Origin: Stigmatella erecta
GTDB taxonomy: Bacteria; Myxococcota; Myxococcia; Myxococcales; Myxococcaceae
DNA length: 64,000 bases
Reading direction: 5' to 3'
Assembly (NCBI RefSeq): GCF_900111745.1
Contig: NZ_FOIJ01000007.1
Coordinates: 310,001-374,000, forward strand
Shown: one piece after another, positions 12,348 to 21,700 of the stretch
Numbering within the stretch: position 1 is the stretch's first letter
Layout of the letters: the number at the start of each line of letters is the position of its first letter
The notes under the pieces: generated by a model
Told to the model about the DNA's origin: nothing
What the model saw: only the letters and a program-made list of their open reading frames with translations
Databases searched by the model: none
Translations under genes and position numbers: made by a program

Positions 12348-13613
12348 TCAACGGGTCGAAGACGACACACAGGCGTCCGCCGCGTGGAGCACGTCGAGAT
12401 CCTGGTGGAACAGCGCCGTGCTCGAGGCTTCGACGCGGCGCACCAACACCGAGCCGAACACGTCCGCGTTGCCGCTCAGGCGCAGCAACACTTGGGGCGC
12501 ATACAAATGGCCCGTGAGGGCGCTGTCCACCTCGACGGTGAGCGTGCCCGGACCGGCGATGTAGACGCGCATCCGGGGCAGCTTCGTGCCGCTGCCCAGG
12601 CGCAGCGGCCCCGTCACCGACACGTTGCCCGCGATGAAGAGATCCAACTCCGCCCCGGGCCCCTGCACGTCCACGGCGAGCTGGTCGCCCAGGCTCACCC
12701 CGCCCCCCACGAAGAGCGCCGTGCGCCCCTGGGCCACGAGCGTCAGCCCGCCCTGCCCCGAGATGCGGTTCAAGTAGAAGCGCCCGCAGGGCAGCTCCAG
12801 CCGCCGGGAGCCGGTGAAGCCGTCCAGCTCCGAGGGCTCAAGGCCGATGTCCGCGTTGTGGTTCTCCTGGGCGTGGTTGGCCACGAGCCCCGCGATGTCC
12901 AGCGGGCCGGCGGGCGCGCAGCCGCAGGGCACCGGCACCTCCACGGGCTGCCGCAGCACCTCGGCGGCCTGGATGGCGCCGGTGAGGGTATTGCCCGCGG
13001 GCACGGTGAGACGCCCACCCACCGTCAGCGAGCCCACCCCCACGTTGCCCCGCACCTGGGCGTCCTTCGCCACGGTGAAGGTGCCGTTGCCCAGCAGCGC
13101 GCCGCCGCCGTGCAGCGCGTCCCCCACGGCGAGCGAGAAGCCCATCCGGATGAGCCCCCCGGCGCGCACGGCCCCGCCCACGTCCACCACGTTGTCGGAC
13201 GTCAGGTCCCCGTTCACCCCCAGCGCCCCGGCCTTCTCCCCGGTGGTGTACGGCCCCTCGGAGCCCCGGAAGGCATCCACCCGCAGGGGCGCGCTCAGCG
13301 CCAGCGCCTCGCAGGCACACAGGGCGTGCGCGAACGCCTGCTGGGCCAACACCCCGCTGCACACGGACGGTCCGCTGCCGCCCTCTCCCACCAGCACCGG
13401 CGGCCCACTGCCCTGGCAATACGTCACCCAGTCCTCGGGAGGAGGGGGCGGCGGCGGCAGGCCTCCATCCTCGTCCTCGTCCGGGACGGAGGCGTCCTCG
13501 CCGTCGCGCACCTGCGCCACCGGATCCCTCACGGTGCAGGCGCAGACCAGGGCGCCCACCACGAGCCACGCCCTCCCCGCGCCCCACGCCCTTCGAGCGG
13601 CCGCTGTCCTCAT
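12348..13613 (-). CDS. DUF7305-type beta-helical lipoprotein
   Basis: The 421-residue product has a lipoprotein signal (LVVGALVCAC), an acidic Pro-rich linker (DEDEDGGLPPPPPPP), and a repeat-rich beta domain. Recurring Gly-Asn-Val segments are visible (GNVGVGSLTVGGRLTV, IAGNVSVTGPLRLG, YIAGPGTLTVEV, YAPQVLLRLSGNADVFGSV). This is characteristic of the DUF7305 family, probably a surface beta-helix. Several Cys pairs near the N-terminal part (CEALA, CGCAP) may form disulfides. The start ATG overlaps the upstream stop codon in ATGA, so translation is coupled to the TPR gene. It is the last of four genes including an ECF sigma factor and is likely part of the regulated surface complex or its output. 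Confidence 0.85.
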   Translation of the reverse strand: MRTAAARRAWGAGRAWLVVGALVCACTVRDPVAQVRDGEDASVPDEDEDGGLPPPPPPPEDWVTYCQGSGPPVLVGEGGSGPSVCSGVLAQQAFAHALCACEALALSAPLRVDAFRGSEGPYTTGEKAGALGVNGDLTSDNVVDVGGAVRAGGLIRMGFSLAVGDALHGGGALLGNGTFTVAKDAQVRGNVGVGSLTVGGRLTVPAGNTLTGAIQAAEVLRQPVEVPVPCGCAPAGPLDIAGLVANHAQENHNADIGLEPSELDGFTGSRRLELPCGRFYLNRISGQGGLTLVAQGRTALFVGGGVSLGDQLAVDVQGPGAELDLFIAGNVSVTGPLRLGSGTKLPRMRVYIAGPGTLTVEVDSALTGHLYAPQVLLRLSGNADVFGSVLVRRVEASSTALFHQDLDVLHAADACVSSSTR

Positions 13614-14440
13614 GATCCGGTGAGCTCCCGCAGCCGCTTGCGCGCGGCCGCCTCCAGGGGCGAGTCCGGGTGGCCCGCCAGAAACCGCTCCAGCGCCCGT
13701 GCCTCCTGCGCCCGGTCCCCCAGGGCCCGCCAGGCCTCCGCCAGGCCGTGGCTCGCCTCGTGGCTCAGCACGCCCTGGGGTTGCAGCCGCTGCGCCTCCT
13801 GGAATTGGCGCAGCGCCCCGCGCGCATCCCCCAGGTGCTCCAGCCGGAGCGAGCCGGAGGCCACGCGCGCCACGTAGGCCGCCATGCCCCCGGGGTGCGC
13901 GCGGATGACCCGCTGGTAGAGCGCCTCCGCCTCCTTCCACCGGCCCGCCACCCGGTGCGCGTTGGCCATGCGCAGCAAGTCCTCGGGCGCCAGGACCTTC
14001 GCGGGCCGGGGCTCCTTGCGTGCCGGCTCGGGCGGGGGGGCCGCTTCGAGGGCCGCCCCCCGGGCCGCGGCCGGCGCTTCACCGGGCGCGGGCTCCAGGG
14101 GGACGGGACGAGACGCCTCCGGGGGCGGGCCGGGCGCGGGGGGCACGGGGGCGTTCAGGGTGGAGGGGGGCGCGGGCGAAGGCGTGGCCACGAGGTGGCC
14201 GATGCCCGCCGCCGCCGCCGCCGTCACCAGGAGCGAGCCTCCCGCCCAGGCGGCCCGGGGCCACCGCCGGCGCACGGGCTTCGGGGGCGTGGAGGAAGGC
14301 TGAGCCGTTGTCGCATCCAGCGCCGCGCGCACCATGTCCGCCGCCTTCTGGCGGGAGATGCGCCGCGCGGGACCCGACCGGTCATCCAGCGGGGTGAGCA
14401 GCTCGAAGGGCTCCTCACCGTCCTCCTTGTACGGACTCAT
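13610..14440 (-). CDS. Membrane-anchored TPR protein, candidate anti-sigma factor
   Basis: The 276-residue protein has a charged cytoplasmic N-terminus of about 60 residues (FELLTPLDDRSGPARRISRQKAADM), one transmembrane helix (about 65-88, AGGSLLVTAAAAAGIGHLVA), a Pro/Ala/Glu-rich linker, and three to four tetratricopeptide repeats at the C-terminus (AEALYQRVIRAHPGG, ALRQFQEAQRLQPQG, EARALERFLAGHPDS). Its start overlaps the stop of the ECF sigma gene in ATGA. Small cytoplasmic domain plus one membrane helix plus a periplasmic domain is the usual layout of anti-sigma factors, so that role is inferred from position and topology. No zinc-binding HxxxCxxC motif is present. Confidence 0.85.
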   Translation of the reverse strand: MSPYKEDGEEPFELLTPLDDRSGPARRISRQKAADMVRAALDATTAQPSSTPPKPVRRRWPRAAWAGGSLLVTAAAAAGIGHLVATPSPAPPSTLNAPVPPAPGPPPEASRPVPLEPAPGEAPAAARGAALEAAPPPEPARKEPRPAKVLAPEDLLRMANAHRVAGRWKEAEALYQRVIRAHPGGMAAYVARVASGSLRLEHLGDARGALRQFQEAQRLQPQGVLSHEASHGLAEAWRALGDRAQEARALERFLAGHPDSPLEAAARKRLRELTGS

Positions 14441-15066
14441 CGAGACGATGTCTCCTCGGCTTGCTTCTTCTCCGCCATCGCCCGGAGGGCGGTGCGCCCC
14501 AGCCGCAGCCGGCTCCTCACCGTCTCGAAAGGAATTCCCAGTTCCTCGGCGATCTCCGGCACGCTCAACTCCATCACGTGGTGGAGCACCAGCGCATGGC
14601 GTTGCTCCGCCGGGATGTGGTCCAGCAGGGTGACCATGTGCCGCCGGTGGACATACTCGTCCAGGGGCGCATCCTCCGAGGGCACCGCCACCAGCTCCAC
14701 CTGCTCCGCCCCTTCCGGGTTGCGCCGCGCCCCCTCATTCCGCTCCCGCTTCAGCCCTGCGAACACCGTGCGGGCCACCACCCGGTCCGCCCAGGAGCGG
14801 AACGTGCCCTCGCCCCGGTAGGACTTCAGCCCTCGCAAGATGGCGAGCAGCGCCTCCTGGGAAAAATCCTCCGCCTCCGCATCCCCCTTCACCAGGTACC
14901 GCACCAGGTTGCGCACCCGGGGCAACAGCTCCTCCAGCAAGGCCTCGGCCGCCTCGCGGTTGCCCGCCAGGACCGCCCGGAGCTGGGGGTCCACGGCCTC
15001 CGGGCCTCCCTTTCTCGTTTTTGGGATGGAGAGCGGAGGGGGGGACTTCGGGTCAGTCGGGTTCAC
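14437..15066 (-). CDS. ECF-type RNA polymerase sigma factor
   Basis: The 209-residue protein contains sigma region 2 (NLVRYLVKGDAEAEDFSQEA, then FRSWADRVVARTVFAGLKRER) and region 4 with a helix-turn-helix (LSVPEIAEELGIPFETVRSRL). No region 1.1 or region 3 is seen, so it belongs to the extracytoplasmic-function group. The start is taken as GTG 15066 because it overlaps the stop codon of the upstream gene in GTGA, the same 4-nt coupling seen at the other two junctions of this operon. An upstream in-frame ATG at 15111 would lengthen the protein by 15 residues. It directs transcription of unknown targets, possibly including its own operon. Confidence 0.93.
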   Translation of the reverse strand: MNPTDPKSPPPLSIPKTRKGGPEAVDPQLRAVLAGNREAAEALLEELLPRVRNLVRYLVKGDAEAEDFSQEALLAILRGLKSYRGEGTFRSWADRVVARTVFAGLKRERNEGARRNPEGAEQVELVAVPSEDAPLDEYVHRRHMVTLLDHIPAEQRHALVLHHVMELSVPEIAEELGIPFETVRSRLRLGRTALRAMAEKKQAEETSSR

Positions 15067-16154
15067 GGAAAAAAGACCCCCGTCACACTGAGGCGGGGCC
15101 GCACGGCCCACCCTTCACTGTGTGTCACGAATTCCCCCGCCTCGAGGTAGCCCAAAACCGGGCGCCCCCCGAGCACCTCGGCCGCTACCGCCGCCTCCAG
15201 GGCGAAGGCGCGCGACATGCGCCAGCGCAGGGAGGACTCGGGGCCCACCGCCAGCGCGAACACCGTCCGGGACGGGGTGGCCTCCACCTCCGGGACCCGG
15301 GCCTCCGTGTCGCGGGAGAAGCTCACAACACCTACCCCGCCTCCCAATGCCCACCGCCAGCGCGGCGTGGCGGCCAGGGTGGCATCCCCCCACACCCCAC
15401 CGCCCTGCTGGCGCAGCCCCACCCGGGTGCGCCCGTCCTCGCGGGCCGCCGGGAGCCCCACGAAGAGCTGAAGCCGCACCCGCAGCCAGTCCCCCTCGTG
15501 ACCCGCGCCCAGCACCACGCCCTGGGTGCCCCCCATGCCGTACCCGTCGAGCGCGGCCTGGGCCCCCACGGCGAGCTGCCACGGACCGGAGGGCGCCACG
15601 CTCGCCACCGGCGCGGGGGGCTCCGGCACCAGGCTCACCGCGGGCAGCAGGGGCTCGGCCGGCTCGGGCGGCGGCGGGGCCACCGCGACCTCTTCTCCCA
15701 GGGGCTCGCCCACCTCCACGGCCCGGAGCGCGGAGCGCACCACCAGGGCCACGGCCTCGGCGCCGGCGGACCACTCCAGGCTGCCGGGGCGGCCCCGCAC
15801 CTGGGCCGCGCGCACGAAGAGGTGGCGGGTGCCCAGCTCGGCCAGGTGGATGTGCAGCATGACGCCGGTGCGCTGGAACCAGAGGACGGCCCGCGCCTGG
15901 TGGGCCCCGGCGAGCGCCTCCGCGCCCCGCCAGCGCGCGGGCTCGCCCAGCTCCAACGGCGGGCCTGGATCCGCCACCAGCAGCACCGGCAAGTCACTGC
16001 TCTGCCCCCGCACGCGCTCCAGGAGCAGCCGCTCTTCGTCCGAGGACACCCGCGCCACGGCCCGCCAGGGCTCCGCGGCCCCCCGCGCGGGACTCGCCAC
16101 GAGGAGGAGGGTGAGCACCTGCGCCAACCGAACCACGGTGTCCAACCACCTCAT
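15063..16154 (-). CDS. Exported protein with C-terminal beta-barrel-like region, first gene of the sigma operon
   Basis: The 363-residue product has a signal peptide (VVRLAQVLTLLLVASPARGA), a mixed alpha/beta N-terminal domain to about residue 145, an acidic Pro-rich linker (VAPPPPEPAEPLLPAV), and a C-terminal half made of alternating amphipathic strands ending in a terminal aromatic (LSVTGVFFP). That suggests a small outer-membrane barrel. The family was not recognised. The ATG at 16154 gives the best signal peptide; an ATG at 16211 has a close AAGGAG but would add about 19 residues ahead of the signal. The stop codon overlaps the sigma-factor start. It may be the sensor of the system. Confidence 0.78.
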   Translation of the reverse strand: MRWLDTVVRLAQVLTLLLVASPARGAAEPWRAVARVSSDEERLLLERVRGQSSDLPVLLVADPGPPLELGEPARWRGAEALAGAHQARAVLWFQRTGVMLHIHLAELGTRHLFVRAAQVRGRPGSLEWSAGAEAVALVVRSALRAVEVGEPLGEEVAVAPPPPEPAEPLLPAVSLVPEPPAPVASVAPSGPWQLAVGAQAALDGYGMGGTQGVVLGAGHEGDWLRVRLQLFVGLPAAREDGRTRVGLRQQGGGVWGDATLAATPRWRWALGGGVGVVSFSRDTEARVPEVEATPSRTVFALAVGPESSLRWRMSRAFALEAAVAAEVLGGRPVLGYLEAGEFVTHSEGWAVRPRLSVTGVFFP

Positions 16155-16371
16155 CCAGGTGACCCTAACGTCGCGAAGAGGGAGCGCCACGGACGGCCCC
16201 GGAGAGGGCATGTCTCCTTCAGGGCACCGGCCGTCCAGGCCCGCCAGGATAGCGCTTACCCCCCCCGAATGCCGATCGGTCCGCGCGGGGCCGCGCGTGA
16301 CATCCTGCGTCAGCCCGCGTGGGGACGAGGCGGGAGTGGCGGGCGCTCCGCCGCACGCCTGGAGGGGGGGC

Positions 16372-18750
16372 TCAGTGCCGCTCGCGCACCACCAGCAGGC
16401 GCCGGGAGGTGAGCCCCCGGTCATCGGTGACGAGGATCTCGTGCGTGCCCCGGGCGGGCGTCCACCAGAGCCGCTCGGCGGCCTTGGCGCGGCCCAGGAA
16501 CTTGCCGTCCACGAACCACGTCAGCTCGCGGTCGTTCGCGGCCTCCGCCTCCAGGGGCACCTCCTGCTGCTCCGGGGCCACGCCCGGAATCAAGAGCGAC
16601 ACCTGCCCTTCGGCGGGCGAGAGGATCTCCGGCGGGTGCTCGGCCCCGCCCGGCTCGCAGCCCGGCGCGTACGCGGGGGGCGTGGGCAGGCTGCGGTGCT
16701 GCTCCGTCAGCCAGCGGCGGATGCTCGCGGGCCAGGTGAGGTACACGCGCGACTCCACCTCGCGGCCCGAGCGGCACACCGGGCTCACCGCCAGCCCCGT
16801 GCGCGCGTCCACCTCCACATGCTGGTGGTAGGGGCAGCGCCGGGTGGGCACCGACTCGCGCCGCGCGAACACCTCGCGCCGCTGCGGGCAGGCCTCCGTG
16901 GGCAGGTGGCCCGAGTAGGCGCAGACCTCCACGAGCGTCAGGTCCGGGGGAGGCACGGGCGCGTCCGCCTCCGCGGCGAGCCCCCGGGGGCCCACGGCCT
17001 CCAGGATGTCGAAGAGCAAGGGGCCCGCGGCCTCCGCGCCCACCAGGTGCACGCTGGGCGAGCTGTCGAAGTTGCCCAGCCACACCACCGCCGTGTGCCG
17101 GGGGCCCGAGCCCGCCGCCCACGCATCCCGGTGGCCAAAGCTCGTCCCCGTCTTCCAGTGCACCTGCGCCGGAATGCCCGTGAGCCTCCGCCGGGCCGGA
17201 AAGTCGGGCCGGTCCTTCAGCGACAGCGCCCGCCGGGTGAGCCAGGCCGCCCCGGGCGAGAACAGCTCCGGGGCCTGGAAGGGGGGCGCGGGCGTCTCCT
17301 CGCGCAGCACCTTCAGCGGCGCGGCGCGGCCGTCCCGCGCGAGCGCCACGTACACCCCGGCGAGCTCCAGCGGCGTCACCTCCAGCCCGCCCACCGCCGC
17401 CGACAGGCCGTAGAAGCCAGGCTCGGAGGCCAGGCTGCTCACGCCCGCCCGGCGCAGCGTGCCCAGGAAGCGCTCCACGCCCAGCCCCTTCAGGAGCCGC
17501 ACGAAGGGGATGTTGAGCGACTGGGACAGCGCGTACTCCATGCGCACCAGCCCCATGAAGCGCCCATCGAAGTTGCGCGGCGCATAGCCGCCATAGGACT
17601 CGGGCGTGTCCGCCACGAGGTGCTCCGGCAGCATCAACCCCCGGTCGATGCCCATGGCGTACAGGAGCGGCTTGAGCGCCGAGCCCGGCGAGCGCGGCGT
17701 GGCGAAGCCGGCAATCTGTCCGCCGTGCCGCGCGTCGAAGAAGTTGAAGCTGCCCACCAGCGCGGCCACCTCCCCGCTCGTGTGGTCCACCACCACCGCC
17801 ACCCCGTTGTGGATGCCCCGGGGGCGCAGCTCCCCCGCCGCATCGCGCATCAGCCGCTCGGCCAGCCGCTGCGTCCCCGCATCCAGGGTGGTGCGCAGCC
17901 GGGAGGCGCCCGGCCGCTGCGCCCGCAGCCACGCCGCCGCATGGGGCGCCTCGCGGGGAAAGGGCATCAAGTCCCTCGGCACGGGCGTGGCCAGCACCTC
18001 GGACTGGAGCTGCCCGGGCGTCACCACCGCCCCCGGGGGCCCCAGGGGCAAGGCCCCCTCGGACAGCAAGCGGCGGGCGATGTCATCCCGGGCCGCCTTC
18101 AGCCGCCCCAGGTTCCCGGGCGTGGGAAAGCGGCGGTTGGGGTTCTGCGGCACCGCGAGCAGCGTGGAAATCTCCGCGGCGCTCAGGTGCGTGGCGCGGT
18201 GCCCGAAGTACGCGAGCGACGCGGCCTCCACCCCCTCCACGTTGCGCCCGTACGGCACGAACTGGAGGTAGGCGGAAAGAATCTCGTCCTTGGACAGGTG
18301 CAGCTCGAGCTGCACCGCGCGGAAGGACTCGATGAGCTTCGAGAAGAGCGTGCGCGGCCGGGGCTCCAGCACGCGCACCAGCTGCATGGTGAGCGTGGAG
18401 GCCCCGGACACCCGGCGCCCCCGCGTCACGTTGGAGAGGCCCGCCCGCACCACCGCGAGCGGATCCACCCCGGGGTGCCACCCGAAGCGCTTGTCCTCCA
18501 GGACGCGCAGGGCCTGCACGTACGCGGGGTCCACGTCCTCCACCCGGGTGAGCACCCGCCACCGCTCGTCCGGGGCGAGGAAGACGTGCGCGGGCGTGCC
18601 ATCCCGGTACTCGATGACGGCCGAGTGCGGCGAGGCCAGGCGCGCGGGCAACGGCACGAGCCAGGCCGCCCCGGCCCCTCCCCCCATCAGCAGGAGGAGG
18701 AGCAGCAGGCCCAGGCCGGCCCGTCTCTGGAGGACGCGGGGCAGGCGCAT
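16372..18750 (-). CDS. pbpC: Penicillin-binding protein 1C (glycosyltransferase/transpeptidase)
   Basis: The 792-residue protein has an N-terminal membrane anchor (LLLLLLLMGGGAGAAWLV), a GT51 glycosyltransferase domain with E85 in the EDKRFGWHPG motif and the GASTLTMQLVR motif, then a transpeptidase domain with S357-A-L-K360, S411-L-N413 and K533-T-G. The C-terminal 90 residues match the BiPBP_C domain found specifically in PBP1C. It polymerises and may cross-link peptidoglycan in the periplasm, although PBP1C transpeptidation is often weak. The gene begins only 9 nt after the alpha-2-macroglobulin gene, the classical pbpC/yfhM pairing in Gram-negative bacteria. All catalytic residues are present. 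Confidence 0.96.
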   Translation of the reverse strand: MRLPRVLQRRAGLGLLLLLLLMGGGAGAAWLVPLPARLASPHSAVIEYRDGTPAHVFLAPDERWRVLTRVEDVDPAYVQALRVLEDKRFGWHPGVDPLAVVRAGLSNVTRGRRVSGASTLTMQLVRVLEPRPRTLFSKLIESFRAVQLELHLSKDEILSAYLQFVPYGRNVEGVEAASLAYFGHRATHLSAAEISTLLAVPQNPNRRFPTPGNLGRLKAARDDIARRLLSEGALPLGPPGAVVTPGQLQSEVLATPVPRDLMPFPREAPHAAAWLRAQRPGASRLRTTLDAGTQRLAERLMRDAAGELRPRGIHNGVAVVVDHTSGEVAALVGSFNFFDARHGGQIAGFATPRSPGSALKPLLYAMGIDRGLMLPEHLVADTPESYGGYAPRNFDGRFMGLVRMEYALSQSLNIPFVRLLKGLGVERFLGTLRRAGVSSLASEPGFYGLSAAVGGLEVTPLELAGVYVALARDGRAAPLKVLREETPAPPFQAPELFSPGAAWLTRRALSLKDRPDFPARRRLTGIPAQVHWKTGTSFGHRDAWAAGSGPRHTAVVWLGNFDSSPSVHLVGAEAAGPLLFDILEAVGPRGLAAEADAPVPPPDLTLVEVCAYSGHLPTEACPQRREVFARRESVPTRRCPYHQHVEVDARTGLAVSPVCRSGREVESRVYLTWPASIRRWLTEQHRSLPTPPAYAPGCEPGGAEHPPEILSPAEGQVSLLIPGVAPEQQEVPLEAEAANDRELTWFVDGKFLGRAKAAERLWWTPARGTHEILVTDDRGLTSRRLLVVRERH

Positions 18751-18759
18751 GGCGACGGG

Positions 18760-21700
18760 CTACAGCAGGAAGTCCTGCCAGGGGCCGGACACCTCCACCG
18801 GCCCACCGGCCTCGCGGGCCCAGAGGCGTGGATCGTACATGGCCTCGGCCTCCACCGGCGGCAGGGTGAACTTGCCGGAGGTGACGGCGCGCACCGCGTA
18901 GACGACCTTCTTGGACTCCTTGGCCTCCAGGCTCCCGAACACCTCCATGCGGTCATCCCGGATGTTCACGTAGTCCGCCGTCCAGAGGCTGCTGGTGTCC
19001 ACCCACTCCACGCTGCCGCCGCGCCCCAGCCGGGCGTTCTCGATTTCCCAGCCCGCGGGCAGCCGGTCCACCAGGGCGATGTTCTGGATGCGCTCGCCCG
19101 AGGTGTTGGAGATCTCCACCTCGACATAGAGGAGGTCCGCCAGGTTCACCGGCTGGCCCGGGCTGATGACGGTGCCATCGAGCTTGCGGTAGGTGCGGGT
19201 GAGCGCCAGCCCCTCGCCGCCCGTCTTCGCCTGGCCCCCGGTGCGCACCCCCTCGCTGTTGAGGATGAGGTAGAGCTTGCCCGCGCCCTTCTCCTTCAGG
19301 TCGAGCGCCACACCCTTGCGCTCGCTGGCGCGCACCAGCGCCCAGGTGCTGTCCGAGGCGCGGGCCGCCTTCGTGTTGCCGGTGGCCTGGGGGGGCACCT
19401 CCTTGCCCTCCGCCACCAGCGTGGGGGGCGTGAAGTCCGAGGCGGCGCCGGACACGCGCTTGCCCAGGCCAGTGATGCCCCACACCAGCTCCTGCGTGGT
19501 GTACCAGGCGCTGGAGTGGCCCTGGAGCGCCTGGGCCACCTGCTGCGCCAGCGGCTCGCCCGTGGCGTCGTTGCCGAACAGATCCTGGAAGGTGCTGAGC
19601 ATGAAGCCGCGGCGGCGCCGGTCCGAGTAGAAGGACCAGGTGTTGCGCCGCTCGTCCGTCACCGGCTCGAGCACGGGGTTGCGCAGCTCCTTCTCGTAGC
19701 GCCGGTCTCCGGACAGGTAGAGCGCCGCCTTGAGCATGTACTCCTGCTCGCGCTCCTCGCCGGAGAGGGCCTTCTGCTGGGCGAACGCCTCCACCATCTT
19801 CTGCACGCGCGCCTTGCGGCCCTTGCCCGCCATGGCCAGCACGTAGTGCATGTAGGGCTCCGCCTCGTGGCCAGAGGAGCGGTCCTTCACGGTGCTGCCC
19901 TCCCGGCGGGTGAGCTCCTTGCCCATCCACGCCAGGGCATCCTCCAGCCGGTCCTGCGGTACGGGGTACTTGAGCTTCTGCGCGTCCAGGAGCATGTGCG
20001 TGGCGTAGGCGGTGCCCCAGGCCACGGGCTCGGTGTCGCCCGGCCAGTAGCCGAAGCCGCCCGCGGGCGTCTGCATGGAGACGATGCGGTTGAGGCCCGC
20101 CATCACCATGTCCTCCACCTTCTTGTTGCCCGTGAGCGACGGGTCCACGTTGTCGATGAGCTGCGAGACGAAGAGCAGCGGGCGCGTGGAGGAGGTCGTC
20201 TGCTCGATGCAGCCGTAGGGGTAGCGCACCAGGTAGCTCAGGTGCTGGAGCGACTCGGCGTACGGATTGGTCGTCACCCAGAACGTGCTGCGCTCGGTGG
20301 TGGGCACCCAGCCCTGGAGGTAAGGCATGAGGTCCATGCGCCCCGCGGCCAGCTCCAGCCGCTGCACCTGGCGCTCGCGCGGGCCCGCGGGCAGCAGCGG
20401 CACGTCGAGCTGCTCGAAGGCCGTGTGGCCTCCGCCCTCGGCCGTCACCTTCAGCCGGGCGGCGCCCACCGCCTGCACCGCCTTGGCCTGGAAGACGAGC
20501 GTGGCCGCCTTGCCGTTCTCCAGCCGCGTGCGCCCCTCGCTCTTGCCGAGCAGCTTCAGCGGCGAGCCCATCGAGGCGGCGGGCATGGCCATGCCGGGCA
20601 CCGGCAGGTTCTCCGCCGTGAGGGTGACCTTCACCTCCTGGGGGCTGCCCGAGAGGTTGGTGAGGAAGACGGGAATCTGGATCTCGTCATTCTGCGTGAG
20701 GAAGCGCGGCAGCGTGGCCTGGAGCACCAGCGGATCCCTCACCAGCACCTGGGCGCTGGCGCGGCCCACGCGCTTGGCGCCGGCCGTCACCGCCATCACC
20801 CGCACCGCGCCGCGGTACTGCGGAATCGAGAAGGGCAGGCTCAGCTTGCCGCTCGCGGGCACCGGCACCACGCCGCTCCACAGCGCCACGGGCTTCACCG
20901 GCTGCACGCGGCCGGAGGCATCCCCGCCCTCGTCACCGCCGGTGCTCCGGGAGTTGCCCGCCGGGGGCACCAGCAGCGTCCAGCCGATGGTCTCGTACGT
21001 CTCCACGCCCAGGGCGCGCTTGGCGATCAGCTCCTTCAGGGGGTCCGGGCTCTGGAAGCGCGTGAGGGACAGGATGCCCTCGTCCACCACGGCCACCGTG
21101 GCGTAGGTGGGCCCCTCCATCGCCCCCAGCTCCAGGTTCACCGTGAGGGTGCTGTTGGAGCGGACCTCCTCGGGCACCGAGAGCTTCACCTCCTGGGTGA
21201 AGGCCGTGGGCTCCAGCGTGACGCTGCCCACCCCGAAGGCCCGGTCCGGCATGAAGGCCTGGGCGGACTCCAGGTGCGGATCCTTCACCATGAACGCGCT
21301 GAGGTAGACGTTGGGCGCGAACTCCCGCGGGGTGAACGTCCACGCCACCTCGCCGGGCTCCATCGTCTTCCACTCGGAGGCGATGACGCGGTCGGTCTCC
21401 GCGGTGAGCAGCACCCGGCCCCGGTACGGGGCCTTGAGCTTCACCGTGAGGGGCTCGCCCACCTTGCCCGAGCGCGGCAGCTCCAGCGCGATGGAGGCGG
21501 GCTTCATCGGGCGCGGCGTCTGGTCCACGCGCTCCTCGCCGTCGCCCCACCAGTAGTACTCGCCCCGGCCCTCCAGCTGCAGGTCCGTCTGCGCGTTGCC
21601 CGAGCGCACCCGGACGATGAAGCCGGCCGCGTCCTGCGCGGGCGTCACCGTGAGCTGGAACTTGCCCCCCTCCACCTTCACGATGCCCTTGCCCTCGCGC

